Below, in pieces: positions 29,607 through 40,587 of a stretch of DNA of 64,000 nucleotides. The position numbers and the translations under genes were made by a program. A model generated the notes under the pieces. The model was not told the origin of the DNA, searched no databases, and worked only from the letters and a program-made list of their open reading frames with translations. The DNA is from Maribacter litopenaei (GTDB lineage Bacteria; Bacteroidota; Bacteroidia; Flavobacteriales; Flavobacteriaceae), in the NCBI RefSeq assembly GCF_025244665.1, contig NZ_CP104205.1, positions 2,725,001-2,789,000 of the forward strand, given 5' to 3'. Position 1 is the stretch's first letter. Every line of letters starts with the position of its first letter.

Positions 29607-29660
29607 AAAACTGCTTTAGCATTTTTAACGAGGTTGCAATCAGTCAAATCCTTCCTCTTA
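29607..29660 (-). ncRNA. Probable SAM-II riboswitch in the metK leader
   Basis: On the minus strand the leader folds as an H-type pseudoknot like SAM-II. GAGG (29654-29657) pairs with CCTC (29630-29633) as P1, and CTG-ATT-GCA (29635-29643) pairs with TGC-TAAAG-CAG (29611-29621) as P2. GATTTGA in loop 1, ATTGCAACC, AAAA in loop 3 and GCTAAAG agree with the conserved SAM-II positions. P1 is short. Distance to the metK start is about 90 bases, longer than in typical SAM-II leaders, and a 7-bp hairpin at 29585-29604 lies between. The class assignment comes from recalled consensus, not a covariance search. Confidence 0.68.
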
Positions 29661-29670
29661 ATTATGGGAA

Positions 29671-29699
29671 CAAAGTTAGACAAATTGTTTCATTTTCAA
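29671..29699 (-). promoter_or_regulatory. metK promoter (-33 TTG, -7 TAACTTTG)
   Basis: On the minus strand TTGAAA and, 18 bases after its TTG, TAACTTTG match the Bacteroidota TTG-n19-TAnnTTTG promoter. Transcription would begin a few bases before the SAM-II-like pseudoknot, leaving the whole element in the transcript. Confidence 0.7.
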
Positions 29700-29790
29700 A
29701 TGACGTTTGAATGTTTTACAACCCTTTTTATTCGCCTTTGAACTAAAAAAATTAATGAGGGCATTTCAACCACTATTTTTTCTAAAAGTT

Positions 29791-29807
29791 AATATACTTC
29801 GTATATT
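29791..29807. promoter_or_regulatory. 17-base inverted repeat upstream of the deoxynucleoside kinase
   Basis: AATATAC-ttc-GTATATT is a perfect 7-base inverted repeat with a 3-base spacer, 48 bases before the kinase start. It could be an operator; no regulator gene is adjacent. Confidence 0.35.
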
Positions 29808-29854
29808 GTACGCTACAACTTGTTCAAAACAACTAACCGCTAAATACGACCAAA

Positions 29855-30469
29855 ATGCACATTGCCGTCGCTGGAAACATTGGAGCTGGTAAAACAACAC
29901 TGACTAGATTATTGGCCAAACATTATAAGTGGGAAGCGCACTTTGAAGACGTTGTGGACAATCCATACCTCGATGATTTTTATACACAAATGGAACGTTG
30001 GAGCTTTAATCTCCAAATCTATTTTCTCAATAGTCGTTATAGGCAAATTGTACAAATCAGGGAGACCGGCAAAGATGTAATACAGGACCGCACTATCTAC
30101 GAAGATGCGCATATATTTGCCCCTAACCTTCACGCCATGGGCCTTATGACCAATAGGGACTTTAAAAACTATTCCAGTCTCTTTGAATTGATGGAGTCTT
30201 TAGTGGAGCCTCCCGAATTGCTCATCTATTTAAGAAGTTCCATCCCTAACTTGGTTAAACAAATACACAAACGCGGCAGGGACTATGAAAACAGTATTTC
30301 TATAGACTATTTAAGTAGACTCAACGAACGATACGAAGCCTGGGTACACGGTTATGATAAAGGTAACTTATTGATTATTGATGTAGATGAAATGGACTTT
30401 GTTGACAACCCTGAAGACCTTGGAAGTGTGATCAATAAAATTGACGCCGAAATAAACGGATTATTTTAG
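29855..30469 (+). CDS. Deoxynucleoside kinase
   Basis: A 204-residue kinase of the dNK/dGK-dCK family that phosphorylates deoxynucleosides in the salvage pathway. VAGNIGAGKTTLTRLL is the P-loop; FEDVVDNPYLDDFY carries the Glu that contacts the sugar; VIQDRTIYEDAHIFA holds the D-R-(T/S) motif; IHKRGRDYENSISIDYL is the LID with its arginines. The frame is intact. Which nucleosides it prefers cannot be read. It fits with the nucleoside transporter, thyA and folA in the same window. Confidence 0.9.
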   Translation: MHIAVAGNIGAGKTTLTRLLAKHYKWEAHFEDVVDNPYLDDFYTQMERWSFNLQIYFLNSRYRQIVQIRETGKDVIQDRTIYEDAHIFAPNLHAMGLMTNRDFKNYSSLFELMESLVEPPELLIYLRSSIPNLVKQIHKRGRDYENSISIDYLSRLNERYEAWVHGYDKGNLLIIDVDEMDFVDNPEDLGSVINKIDAEINGLF

Positions 30470-30481
30470 TGGAACGAAATC

Positions 30482-31486
30482 TTACATAAATCCATGTTTT
30501 TGGGCATGGTCAATGGCATCCTCCGTTTTATTCACCATTAAAAATGGAATGTTCTTATAGACCGTGAACAGATTGGAAACCCTGGCCATTCTCCGACCAT
30601 CCGATACACTTCGTAAATAAATTGCCTTTATCCTATTGGGGAACAGTTTTGAAATTTCAATGTATATATCGGCATCCCTTTCTCCACTATCACCAATTAG
30701 AATAAATGAAAGGTTAGGATAGGTATTTAGAATTCCGGTAATCTCCTTTTGTTTTTGAGGCTTGTCATCCATTTTTCTACGTCTTGTAAAACTGGACATA
30801 CTCCTTAAAAGGATGGGGCCTTTTGGAAAATTGTTAGTGGCAAGGAAAAGCTCCAAATACCGATATAGGTTCCAAGGACTATGGCTCACATAAAAAATAG
30901 GGTTCGCTTCATCACCTGCCTTACCCTGATGTAATTGTTGATAAAAATCCGCTGCCCCTTCCGTGAGGTTTCCTGTGGGTGGCCCTCTTAAAAATAGTAT
31001 TGATGACTACTTTCCATTTTAAGGAAGAGACGACTCCCGTGTGCAAAATGGTATCATCTATATCGCTTATTACACCAAATTTGGACTTATTGCTAGGAAT
31101 GAGCATTTCTCCTGGAAATCGATTTTGCCTTAAAATTTCTTTTTTAAGGTTTATGTCCTGAAAAGAAATCTCGAATTTCACCCATCCCTCATCGTTCGCA
31201 TACTGGGATAGATTTTCGACCTTCTCATTTATGAGATAATATCCCTCGTTGTCCGTTTTCCCTTTTAAGGAATGGTTCCCTTCAAATGCAACTCTAATAG
31301 GCGTGTTTCTTATTTCATCGGTCTCAAAACGTTTCCAAGTATTTATGAAGAGCTGAAAAGCTCCCTTCTGCCCAAGATCGATACTCTCATCTTCCAATGC
31401 TCTTCCACGAACATAAAATCTATCCGTAGTTCCATAACCGTTAAAGGCTATGATTTGTAACTTATCCTTTTTCCGAACCAACCCAT
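30482..31486 (-). CDS. App1-type phosphatidate phosphatase domain protein (DUF2183, frameshifted)
   Basis: About 334 residues. FGVISDIDDTILHTGVV carries the DxDxT HAD-like motif of the App1 catalytic domain. After a frame change at about 30985 the protein continues LTEGAADFYQQLH, NPIFYVSHSPWNLY, LILIGDSGERD (acidic motif) and YLRSVSDGRR. The N-terminal part (RFYVRGRALEDESI ... LKGKTDNEGYYLI) is a beta domain usual in bacterial forms. The start is uncertain: ATG at 31486 gives MGWFGK but needs a frame change in the A-run next to it. App1 of yeast dephosphorylates phosphatidate; the bacterial role is not known. Confidence 0.78.
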
Positions 31487-31487
31487 C

Positions 31488-32751
31488 TTAAAAATTCCAA
31501 TTTTCCGGCCAAAGCCACATGACCAATAATCCAATTACGATAGAAATGCCAAAAGTAATTCCTATCCATTTCATTAACTGTCCGGTTCCCGTAACCGCGG
31601 CCATAATTCCTTTGAATAACAAATTGGACAATGAAGCCAGTAAAATCAGCCGCCAACCCGTAGAAGTTGCCAAGCCATCATTCTTAATTAAATTTGAAAT
31701 GGAAAGTGTAATGGCATCCACATCCGTGAGTCCACTTACAATGGATACTATATAGAGGCCCTCATTTCCAAAGGTATCTTTCGTAAATGCCACAGCCAGC
31801 AGAATGAAGCCATACAATAACCCAAAAATAAGCGCACTTTTAAATTGGGCCGGGTTATCCGGCTCGCATCGTATCCGTCGTTTTATCCCGATTGATTACA
31901 TAAAACAAGACGCCACAGAGGAGGGCCATACAAAATAATTCAAAAATTAACGGTAAAATAAGCTCGTTCAGTTTATCAGGGATTACCACGCCAATTTCTA
32001 CCATAATCCTAACCAAGGCAATTGCCGATGCCGTTGTAATTATAAAAGCGGCCATTATATCCACATTCTTGGCTTGGGTGGTCTTTTTTGCATAACTAAC
32101 CGTAGTCGCAGTACTACTAATCATTCCCCCCAAAACTCCATTTGAGATGATCCCTGCCTTTTTTCCCAAAAATTTGTAGATAAAGTAACCGGCTACACTA
32201 ATACCCACAATAAGCACAACCATCAACCAAATATTATGAGGATTGATTACATCAAAAGGTCCATAGGTCTTGTTTGGCAAAATGGGCAAAACAATCAAGG
32301 AAATACCTGCGAAGGTCATGATGGCGGACAAATCCTTTTCCATGAGGTTTTCAATAAAATCGTGTAAATGTTCCTTGGCATAGAGGAGTATGGCCATTAC
32401 GCCTCCCACGATAATCGCAATAACCTGGTTTCCCAAAACCAAATAAGCCCCAATGGCGAACATTAACAAAGCAGCCACTTCCGTTGTTTGGCCTATATCG
32501 GCCTCCTCAAACTTTTTAAGTTTTATCAGGTTTGCAATAATCAGTAACCCGGTCAAACTGATTCCCATTACCGGAACGATATACGGGTTTTCCATATCCC
32601 GAGCCAAAAATGCGGACATTACTCCCAAAATAGAAATTAGGGTAAAGGTTCTAACACCTGCCATTTTATTATCGGTGCGCTGCCTTTGAAGGCCCACCAA
32701 AAGGCCTAGTCCGAATGCAATTCCTAATGTTGATAAATCACTGTAATCCAT
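31488..32751 (-). CDS. MgtC/SapB family membrane protein with DUF4010 (frameshifted)
   Basis: About 420 residues with roughly 12 membrane segments. MDYSDLSTLGIAFGLGLLVGLQRQR and MAGVRTFTLISILG are the conserved opening of the MgtC/SapB domain; GGMISSTATTVSYAKKT and VSGLTDVDAITLSIS are DUF4010 blocks. The frame changes at about 31857 (atgcgagccggataacccgg), with PAQFKSALIFGLLYGFILL continuing. It ends 1-2 bases before the App1-like gene. The transported substrate is unknown. Confidence 0.82.
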
Positions 32752-32972
32752 AGGACCATGAATATACTATAATTACCGTATAAAAATTGAAGCGGTTACT
32801 CCATAAATTAATTCAAGACCATATCCATTTTTTAATCAAGCTACTTCCCTAACCAAAAGGGGTGTTTCACTCATTGCCCCTTTTAATGCGAAGATTATCA
32901 ACATAGTTTTAAGCATAGAAAAACTTACGTATAACAAGGCTTCTATAATCGAGGCCATAAACTTTAAAAAAA

Positions 32973-33674
32973 ATGAGACCAAAAAAGAATCCAAAAAAAG
33001 ACCTCAACAAAAAAAGTGGACTGTTCTTTGTCTTAGGATTATTACTCGTACTGGGACTTGCATTTGTTGCCTTGGAATGGAAAACGTATGAACCAAAATC
33101 TATCTATGACGTTAGCATGAATGTTTCACCAAACGAAATTGAAGAGGAAATTGTTGATATTTTCAAAATTGAAAAGCCCAAAATTAAACAGGTACTTCCA
33201 CCGGAAATAAAGGTGGAAGACAACGATGTTAAAATTGAAGAAACTGATATCCTATCCACGGAGGCGGATACAGACACTGAAATTATTGATGTTGAGGACA
33301 TCGTAGTGGAAGATCCAATAGAGGAAGTAAATGTTAACTGGATAACGATAGAAGAAGTACCCGTATTCCCAGGATGCGAAAATGCCAAGGACAAACGGGA
33401 ATGTTTTAACGAAATGATGCAAAAGCATATTAAAAAGAACTTTCGGTATCCGAGAGGTTGCCCAAGAGATGGGAATTCAAGGTAGGGTTCATACCCTATT
33501 TGAAATCAAAAGCGATGGGTCGATAGGGTCTATACAAAAAAAGGACCCCATGAAATCTTGGAGGAAGAGGCCATTCGTATTCTTTCAAAACTACCCAAAA
33601 TGACACCGGGTCAGCAACGTGGAAACCCCGTAAAAGTTTCCTTTAGTATACCTATAAATTTTATACTTCAGTAA
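32973..33674 (+). CDS. TonB-like energy transducer (two frameshifts)
   Basis: About 233 residues. MRPKKNPKKDLNKKSG precedes one membrane helix (residues 17-36, FFVLGLLLVLGLAFVALEW), followed by a long acidic periplasmic spacer (repeated EE/DV stretches) and VPVFPGCENAKDKRECFNEM, typical of Bacteroidota TonB. After a frame change at about 33455 it reads EVAQEMGIQGRVHTLFEIKSDGS and, after a second in the a7 run at about 33540, AIRILSKLPKMTPGQQRG and VSFSIPINF: the TonB C-terminal domain. It would couple the proton gradient to outer-membrane receptors. ExbBD genes are not adjacent. Confidence 0.85.
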
Positions 33675-33697
33675 TTGCAGAAGTACCAAAAATAAAA

Positions 33698-33722
33698 CGA
33701 TCCCACCAAAATGGCGGGATCG
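33698..33722 (-). terminator. Terminator after hppA
   Basis: Stem cgatcccgcc/ggtgggatcg on the minus strand (one G-U pair) with a 5-base A/T loop, followed by ttttattttt. It is 34 bases after the hppA stop; it may also act weakly on the convergent tonB transcript. Confidence 0.75.
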
Positions 33723-33755
33723 TCTCTAGTATAAAAATTTTAAAGTAAAGAAGTT

Positions 33756-36178
33756 TTACTGAATTTCTTCTTCCACTTCCTCTACTACCTTTTCGATTTG
33801 AACTTTTACATTTTCAGAAGATTTGTTGAAAGCCTCGATTTTGGTTTTCACTTCCTCCTCGGTTCCTTCAAAAACTTGTTCAGAAACAGATTCTTCGCCA
33901 TTATCAGCAATAGTAGTTACTACTGTAGCCTTCACCGTTCCTTCCTCGTTCTTTTCCATTTTTACCTCAACTTTTCTTTCTATCTGCTTTGCAACAACTT
34001 CTGTAGCGATTTTTTCTTCATTGTAAGCTGTCATGCTATCCCCACTCAAAGCAATACTTGGTGCAATTACCAAAGCCACTACGGACATTAACTTTAAAAG
34101 AATGTTCAAGGAAGGACCTGATGTATCCTTAAAAGGATCTCCTACCGTATCACCAACAACCGCCGCTTTGTGAGCGTCCGTACCCTTACGTCCATCACTT
34201 TCAATTGTCTTTTTTGCGTTATCCCAAGCACCACCGGCGTTGGACTGGAAGATAGCCATCAATACCCCACAAGTAGTAACCCCTGCCAATAGACCGCCCA
34301 ACATTTCGGCGCCACCTATAAATCCAACCGCAACAGGTACCGCAATGGCCAAAAGACCTGGCAATACCATTTCCTTAATGGAAGCTTGTGTAGAAATGGC
34401 CACACATTTATCGTATTCGGCAACACCATCGGCAGCATCAAAAGTAGCTCTCTGTGCATCGGTTGCTTTTGACATATCAGAATCAACCGCTCTCATTACT
34501 TCCAAGGCCGCTTTCAATTGTGGAATATCCCTGAACTGACGACGTACCTCTTCGATCATCGCCATAGCGGCTCTACCCACAGCATTCATGGACAGGGCGG
34601 AAAATACAAATGGCAACATACCACCAACCAATAAACCGGCCATTACCGTAGGTTTGGAAACATCAATCGCCATTACATTAGCCGTTTGCATAAAGGCCGC
34701 AAAAAGTGCCAATGCGGTCAATGCAGCAGAAGCGATTGCAAATCCTTTTCCTATGGCCGCTGTAGTATTACCTACTGCATCCAATTTATCGGTACGTTCC
34801 CTAACTTCACCAGGCAACTCGGCCATTTCGGCAATTCCACCGGCGTTATCGGAAATTGGCCCGTAAGCATCCACAGCCAACTGAATTCCTGTATTGGCCA
34901 ACATTCCTACGGCTGCGATGGCAATACCATAAAGTCCTGCAAAATGATGTGAAACTAAAATCGCTGCTGCTATTAAAAGAATAGGGAACATGGTTGACAT
35001 CATACCAACACCCAATCCGGAGATAATATTTGTAGCGGCACCGGTTTCGGACTGACGCACAATAGAGTTTACAGGTTTTGTACCTGTCCCAGTATAATAT
35101 TCGGTAACCTTACCTACGGCTAGTCCAGCCACCAGTCCGGCCAATACCGCAATGAAGACACCCAAAGAACCATACTCTACACCACCGAAGGTCCAGCTTT
35201 CAGGCAACATATTGGTAATAATAAAATAACATGCAATCAGCATTAAACCAGCAGATCCAAACTCACCTACGTTTAAGGCAGTTTGCGGATTACCACCGTC
35301 CTTTACCTTTACAAAGAACGTTCCGATGATGGACATTATAATACCAACAGCAGCTAATACCAATGGAAGATATACCGCACCCAAACCATCGAAGGCACCT
35401 TCAAAAGCAGGAATCTGAACAAAAGCGGCCCCCAGTACCATAGTACCGATGATGGAACCTACATATGATTCGAACAAATCTGCACCCATACCGGCAACAT
35501 CACCAACATTATCCCCTACGTTATCCGCAATGGTAGCAGGGTTTAAAGGGTAGTCCTCCGGGATACCAGCCTCTACCTTACCAACCAAATCCGCTCCTAC
35601 GTCCGCAGCTTTGGTATAAATACCACCACCAACACGTGCAAAAAGGGCAATGGATGAAGCACCCAAGGAAAATCCTGAAAGTACGTTCAATACTTCGCCT
35701 ACGACCACCCTTGTCCGCTATAAATCATGAAAAGACCACTTAATCCAAGTACTCCCAATCCTACAACACCAAGTCCCATAACGGCACCTCCGGCAAATGC
35801 AACCTCCAAAGCCTTGCCCAAAGAGGTTCTAGCAGCCTGTGTAGTTCTAACATTGGCTTTGGTCGCTACCTTCATCCCAATAAAACCGGCCAAAGCGGAA
35901 CATATGGCACCTACGATAAATGAAACCGCTACCATCCCATTAGACCCTACCTCATTGGTACCTTTAAAGAACAGAAGAACTGCCACAGCAGCTACGAAAA
36001 CAGCCAATATTTTATACTCGGCCTTTAAGAAGGACATTGCGCCATCTGCAATGTTTTTGGCTATTCTCGCCATCTTTTCACTACCTACTTCTTGCTTGGA
36101 TACCCATGCGCTTTTAATGAAAACGTACAATAAGGCCAAGACACCAAAAGCAGGTAAAAACTTTACGATTAATTCCAT
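33756..36178 (-). CDS. hppA: Membrane pyrophosphatase, ion-pumping (frameshifted)
   Basis: About 807 residues with some 16 membrane helices; it uses pyrophosphate hydrolysis to pump H+ or Na+. [32 protein letters not shown] and the late [17 protein letters not shown] are the substrate-binding motifs. [11 protein letters not shown], with Ala and Gly at the positions where K+-independent forms have Lys and Thr, points to a K+-dependent enzyme. The frame changes at about 35703 (gggtggtcgtagg), between SGQGW and [11 protein letters not shown] polar, Glu-rich tail of about 85 residues ([11 protein letters not shown] ... [10 protein letters not shown]) follows the last helix. The soluble pyrophosphatase gene is next upstream. 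Confidence 0.92.
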
Positions 36179-36232
36179 TTTGATCAGTTATTTTTTTGTG
36201 GCTGCTAAAGTAGTAAAATAGAATATAATAAA

Positions 36233-36267
36233 AAAAGCCCCCTGTTATAATAATAAAGGGGGCTTTT
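36233..36267 (-). terminator. Terminator after ppa
   Basis: A strong stem aaaagccccc/gggggctttt with a loop of about 15 A/T bases, followed on the minus strand by tttttattat. It lies 16 bases after the ppa stop. Confidence 0.85.
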
Positions 36268-36282
36268 GAATGCTTAAATTAG

Positions 36283-36809
36283 CTATATCATAAAGGTACG
36301 TTTATCCTTATGCTCGCTTTCCTGATACCTTTTTACACACTCCTCGTAAATTTTAATGGCTTCTTCATGATTTCCCCATCCCCCGGTATCGACTTTCTTT
36401 TTTTCCAAATCCTTATACACTTGAAAAAAATGTTCAATTTCTTTGAGCCTATGTGGATTTAAGTCGCTAATGTCATCCCTTTTACTCCAAATAGGATCTG
36501 ATACAGGTACGCAGATAATTTTTTCATCGGGTCCCTTTTCATCGGTCATATGAAATACCCCAATGGGTTTTACCTCCATGACCACCATGGGAAAGGTGGG
36601 TTCCGTTCCCAAAACCAAAACATCCAATGGATCCCTATCCAAGGCCAACGTTTCGGAACGAACCCGTAATCCCCGGGATACATCATGGAAGAGAACAAGG
36701 TTCTATCAAACCTTATCTTATGAAGGGTGAAATCATACTCATATTTATTCCGACTTCCTTTGGGAATCTCTATCAATACATCAAATGTTACGTCTTTTTT
36801 ATTGGCCAT
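36283..36809 (-). CDS. ppa: Soluble inorganic pyrophosphatase (frameshifted)
   Basis: About 175 residues, the usual size of family I pyrophosphatase, which hydrolyses PPi in the cytoplasm. VLIEIPKGSRNKYEYD, MMYPGDYGFVP and DRDPLDVLVLG are the substrate and metal-binding signature segments; KIICVPVSDP and LKEIEHFFQVYKDLE follow. The frame breaks at about 36655 (ccgaaacgttgg, one base short). It lies directly upstream of hppA on the same strand but with its own terminator between. Confidence 0.9.
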
Positions 36810-36876
36810 ACGTGTTTTTAAGTTATTTAAGGTTGTTAATGAAACGAAACCTATTTTCGATAATTGTATTTACAAA

Positions 36877-39379
36877 TCAAAAACTAAAACCAAAGGTTCC
36901 TGTAACACCGAAGGGTCTCGGCGTTGGGGTTGTCCAAGTAGTTGCCCCTAAAGTTAAAGTCGATTCTGAAAATCCTAAATATATTCCCTATCCCAAAAGA
37001 GTATTCATAATATATCTTTTCCGAGGGAGCTCTTAAGGGCGTATTTAGGGTAGCGGGGGTACTTAGGGCAATATTCTCATCCGATAAACTTCCCCAAACA
37101 CCTCTTAAGCCTACAATTTCCCTCAGGTTCAATTTACGTAAAAAAGGTATCCTAGAAAAGAGCCTTCCATTAAAATTGTGTTCCAAATGAACCGATGCAT
37201 ATGTATCGGTAACGAATTCATAAAAATCCAAATTGGGAAATGTCCCATAATTCGAGAAAAAGGTCTCGGTTTCCCGGAATCACGCTTAACAACCCCAAAG
37301 GAACCTCCCCAAAGGTCTTGCCCAATTCCACAGTGCTCATTAATCGGCCAAAACCACCCAATTGCCAAGGTTGGCTATACGAAAATTGTAATTTCTGATA
37401 GTTAAAATCACTGTCCAAGACACCTTTTGTTCCTTTTGTATAGTTAAGTAACAGTGTACTATAGGTATCGTTTACATCCCGTCTTTCCACCCCGTACCCA
37501 ATCGTCCTTTTCCCAGGCGTGTAAATCAAAAGGGTGTTAAAATCGAATTGCCGTATTTCAGATGAAATACCGGTAGGTGAGTCAGGATCGACGTACTCCA
37601 AGCTAAAGTCATTCGGCAAGGCCGAACTCAATGTTCTAAAGGTTCCCCCTAAAGACACCCTGAAATTTGTTATGGGCTCCAGCTCAAAACTTAACGCACT
37701 CAGGTTTATGTTCGTCAACCTATTATTGGCTCCCACGGTCAAAAGTGAAGAGGATGCAATACTACGTCCCAATACATCACGGGTAGCCGTTAAGCTAACC
37801 CCCAATTGTTCAATATCACGCCGGTTTCCACCGGAAATTATCAATCGGGTCTTTGGGTCTATGAGAAATTTTCCGCTAAGACCATGTTTCATTTTTCTAT
37901 CGGTAAATCCGTATGCCACGTATCCCTCTAATCGCCACAAATCATTTTGGCCCCTGTAGGTCCTAGCTCCCAATCTCACCCGCGGACCTTCCGCAGGATT
38001 GTATCCAAACACATCATATACATTGCCAATGTCCAAATCCCATTTATCGATCTCCACATATCCAGATCCCAAAATACTGACCAGATTATAATAGGACTTA
38101 AATTTGGGAACGGTTTTTAAAGTATCCAACAAGGTATAAATCCCCGCTTCATCCTTATTAAGTGATTCCAATCTGTTCTTTTCCCAAAAGGCATCGTCCT
38201 GAACTATTAAATTGATATCCAATGGATTTAAATCCTTTCGGTAAAACTCCTTTGGTTTTTCCATATCGAATTCATAGTTGTCGTACACCGTCGTACGTTT
38301 TCCATACACACCTCCGGATTTTTCCTTTTTCTGAAAACTGAAATCGCTCAACATATAATCCCTCTTTAAAAGAAAAAGGGAATCGTTCACCACTTCAAAA
38401 TCCTGTTCAATATAAATTTCCTTTACCCAGTTGATATTGGCACTTTTCGTTACTTCCAGATTGATGTTCTTTATGGCCCAAGTAGAATCGTTTACCCAAA
38501 AATCACCCTTAAAGGTAAGTTCGTTCTTTCTCCTAGGGTAATAAACAATATTATAACACCACTTGTTATCAATATAGGCACTGTCTCGCAGCGCATAATT
38601 ATAAGTATCCACGCCCGTTCGGAAAGGGGGCTGGTAAAGCTCTTGTCAAAAAACTTTAAATAATTGTCATAAATATCATAACTCTGATAAAGATCCTGTA
38701 CAAAGGCAATAATTGCTTGATTATTTTCAAAGCCGAGTTCTTATTCCCCAAAATATCTTCCTTTTCCTCATTTAAAACATTGTCACCATATACTTTAGAA
38801 AACGTTTCGTTCAAAAAAATGGGTAGATATGTTTTGCCGGTAATCCTTGAAGTATCCAAGTCCTGAAACACAAACTCCGAGACCTTTAAAGATTTTACGT
38901 TTCATCAACGCGCTGTCTATGGTGTTCAAATCAAATTCTACCTTCTCGTATTTATCAAAGGCGTACTGTTTAAATTTTCTAACGCCATTTTCACGTTTCT
39001 TGGCCCAAATTTTTCGAAGGATATCCACGGCGGGATTATTCTTTTTGGACTGTTTACCTGAAATCAATACAACCTCATTCAATTGTTCCGTGGCCTCAGC
39101 AAGAACCACCTTCATATCATAATTTACCCTTGAGGCAAGTTCAATTTCCTTAGTGTCATACCCTATAAATGAAATCACCAAAACATCATACGTAGTATCA
39201 GATTCTAGATAAAACCTTCCGTTATCATTGGTAATAGTACCTTCTGTCGAATTTTTAAAAAGAATATTAGCGAATGCTACAGGCTCCCCACTCTCATCAG
39301 TAACAATACCCCCAACCTTGGTTTGACCTAGTACCGTAACCGTTATAAACAACAGAAAATAGAAAAAGAGTTTATTCAT
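36877..39379 (-). CDS. DUF5686/CarboxypepD_reg-like outer-membrane protein (about five frameshifts)
   Basis: About 834 residues from the ATG at 39379. A signal peptide ends VLGQ; residues 22-95 are a CarboxypepD_reg-like domain (GIVTDESGEPVAFANILFKN, TNDNGRFYLESD, FIGYDTKEIEL). The rest is DUF5686, a TonB-receptor-like barrel: AVDILRKIWAKKREN, WCYNIVYYPRRKNELTFKGDFW, and many short strands ending NYLDNPNAETFGVTGTFGFSF. The terminal Phe fits a barrel. Frame changes lie at about 38885, 38720, 38640, 37240 and 36905. The family's cargo or role is not established. Confidence 0.8.
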
Positions 39380-39423
39380 GTATATACTGTTCCCTCGTGC
39401 CTCAGTGCAAATAGTGTACCAAT

Positions 39424-39456
39424 AAAAAAGCTTCTTCAACATGGGTCGAAGAAGCT
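39424..39456 (-). terminator. Terminator after pdhB
   Basis: Stem agcttcttc/gaagaagct with a 10-base loop; on the minus strand it is followed by ttttttatt. It lies 26 bases after the pdhB stop. Confidence 0.85.
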
Positions 39457-39481
39457 AAGATAACTTTACACTATTCAATAG

Positions 39482-40459
39482 TTACTTATATAATACTTTT
39501 TTAACAGCTTTAATAACATCTTCGTGATTGGGCAACCATTCCTCCAACAAAACAGGAGAGTAAGGTGCGGGTGTATCTGCCGTATTGATTTTTACTATAG
39601 GAGCATCTAAATAGTCAAATGCATTTGCTTGGATGTGATAGGTGATTTCCGTGGCCACATTGCCAAAAGGCCAAGCCTCTTCCAACACCACCAATCTATT
39701 TGTCTTCTTCACGGATTTTACAATGGCCTCATAATCCAATGGTTTTACGGTGCGTAAATCTATGATTTCACAACTAATTCCCTCCTTCTCCAATTCATCG
39801 GCCGCTTTGTAGGCCTCCTTGATAATTTTTCCAAAGGAAACAATGGTCACGTCTTTACCCTCTCTTTTTATGTCGGCAACACCGATAGGAATAGTATATT
39901 CACCTTCAGGAACCTCCCCTTTATCACCATACATTTGTTCGGATTCCATAAAAATGACCGGATCGTCATCCCTGATAGCTGATTTCAACAAGCCCTTAGC
40001 ATCGGCAGGGTTTGAAGGAACGATTACCTTTAAACCAGGACAATTGGCATACCAGCTTTCAAAAGCTTGGGAGTGTGTCGCTGCCAATTGACCGGCAGAA
40101 GCGGTTCAGTCCCTGAAAACAATAGGGCATGGAAATTGGCCTCCTGACATTTGCCTAATTTTGGCAGCATTGTTAATTATTTGGTCAATACCCACCAACG
40201 AAAAGTTGAAGGTCATAAACTCTACTATAGGTCTGTTTCCAGTCATGGTTGATCCCACGGCGACCCCGGCAAATCCCAATTCCGCGATAGGCGTATCGAT
40301 TACCCTTTTAGGATCAAACTCATCCAGCATACCTTTAGAAGCTTTGTAGGCTCCGTTATATTCCGCAACTTCCTCACCCATAAGATATATGGATTCATCC
40401 CTACGCATCTCCTCGGACATTGCCTCCGCAATCGCTTCTCTAAACTGTAGTGTTTTCAT
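39482..40459 (-). CDS. pdhB: Pyruvate dehydrogenase E1 component, beta subunit (frameshifted)
   Basis: About 325 residues; with the alpha subunit it decarboxylates pyruvate in the pyruvate dehydrogenase complex. The start is the ATG at 40459 ([20 protein letters not shown]), the usual opening. [31 protein letters not shown] and [20 protein letters not shown] form the thiamine-diphosphate side; [17 protein letters not shown] and [12 protein letters not shown] follow. The frame changes at about 40095 (cagggactgaacc). The alpha subunit is not beside it. A branched-chain E1 beta is a less likely alternative. Confidence 0.9.
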
Positions 40460-40559
40460 GTCAATAAGAAATATTAGTCTTTTAACCTTCAATTGAAAGC
40501 AAGCAAAAATAGGAAATTATATATCAATTTAACGGATGGCCGTTTTAAAAAAAGTTATA

Positions 40560-40587
40560 AAATTTACTATGCATGCATAGTAAATTT
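40560..40587. promoter_or_regulatory. 28-bp perfect palindrome upstream of etfBA (probable operator)
   Basis: The half-site aaatttactatgca is followed at once by its exact complement, giving 28 bases of perfect dyad symmetry. It lies 49-76 bases before the etfB start and just upstream of a plausible -7 element (tatcttcg, 40601-40608), overlapping the expected -33 region. This position suits a repressor site, for example for a TetR-family regulator of fatty-acid oxidation; the regulator is not identified. Confidence 0.65.

Noticed and set aside
29514..29622. N-terminal extension of metK by 36 residues to an ATG at 29622
   Set aside because: That ATG falls inside the predicted pseudoknot, and MetK proteins start at the [16 protein letters not shown] segment.
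29791..29815. Likeness of atacttcgtat to a loxP arm
   Set aside because: Only about ten bases agree, there is no second arm at the right spacing and no Cre-type gene; the short inverted repeat explains it better.
33798..36221. Long plus-strand frames opposite hppA
   Set aside because: They mirror the codon bias of a conserved membrane protein on the other strand and show no family features.
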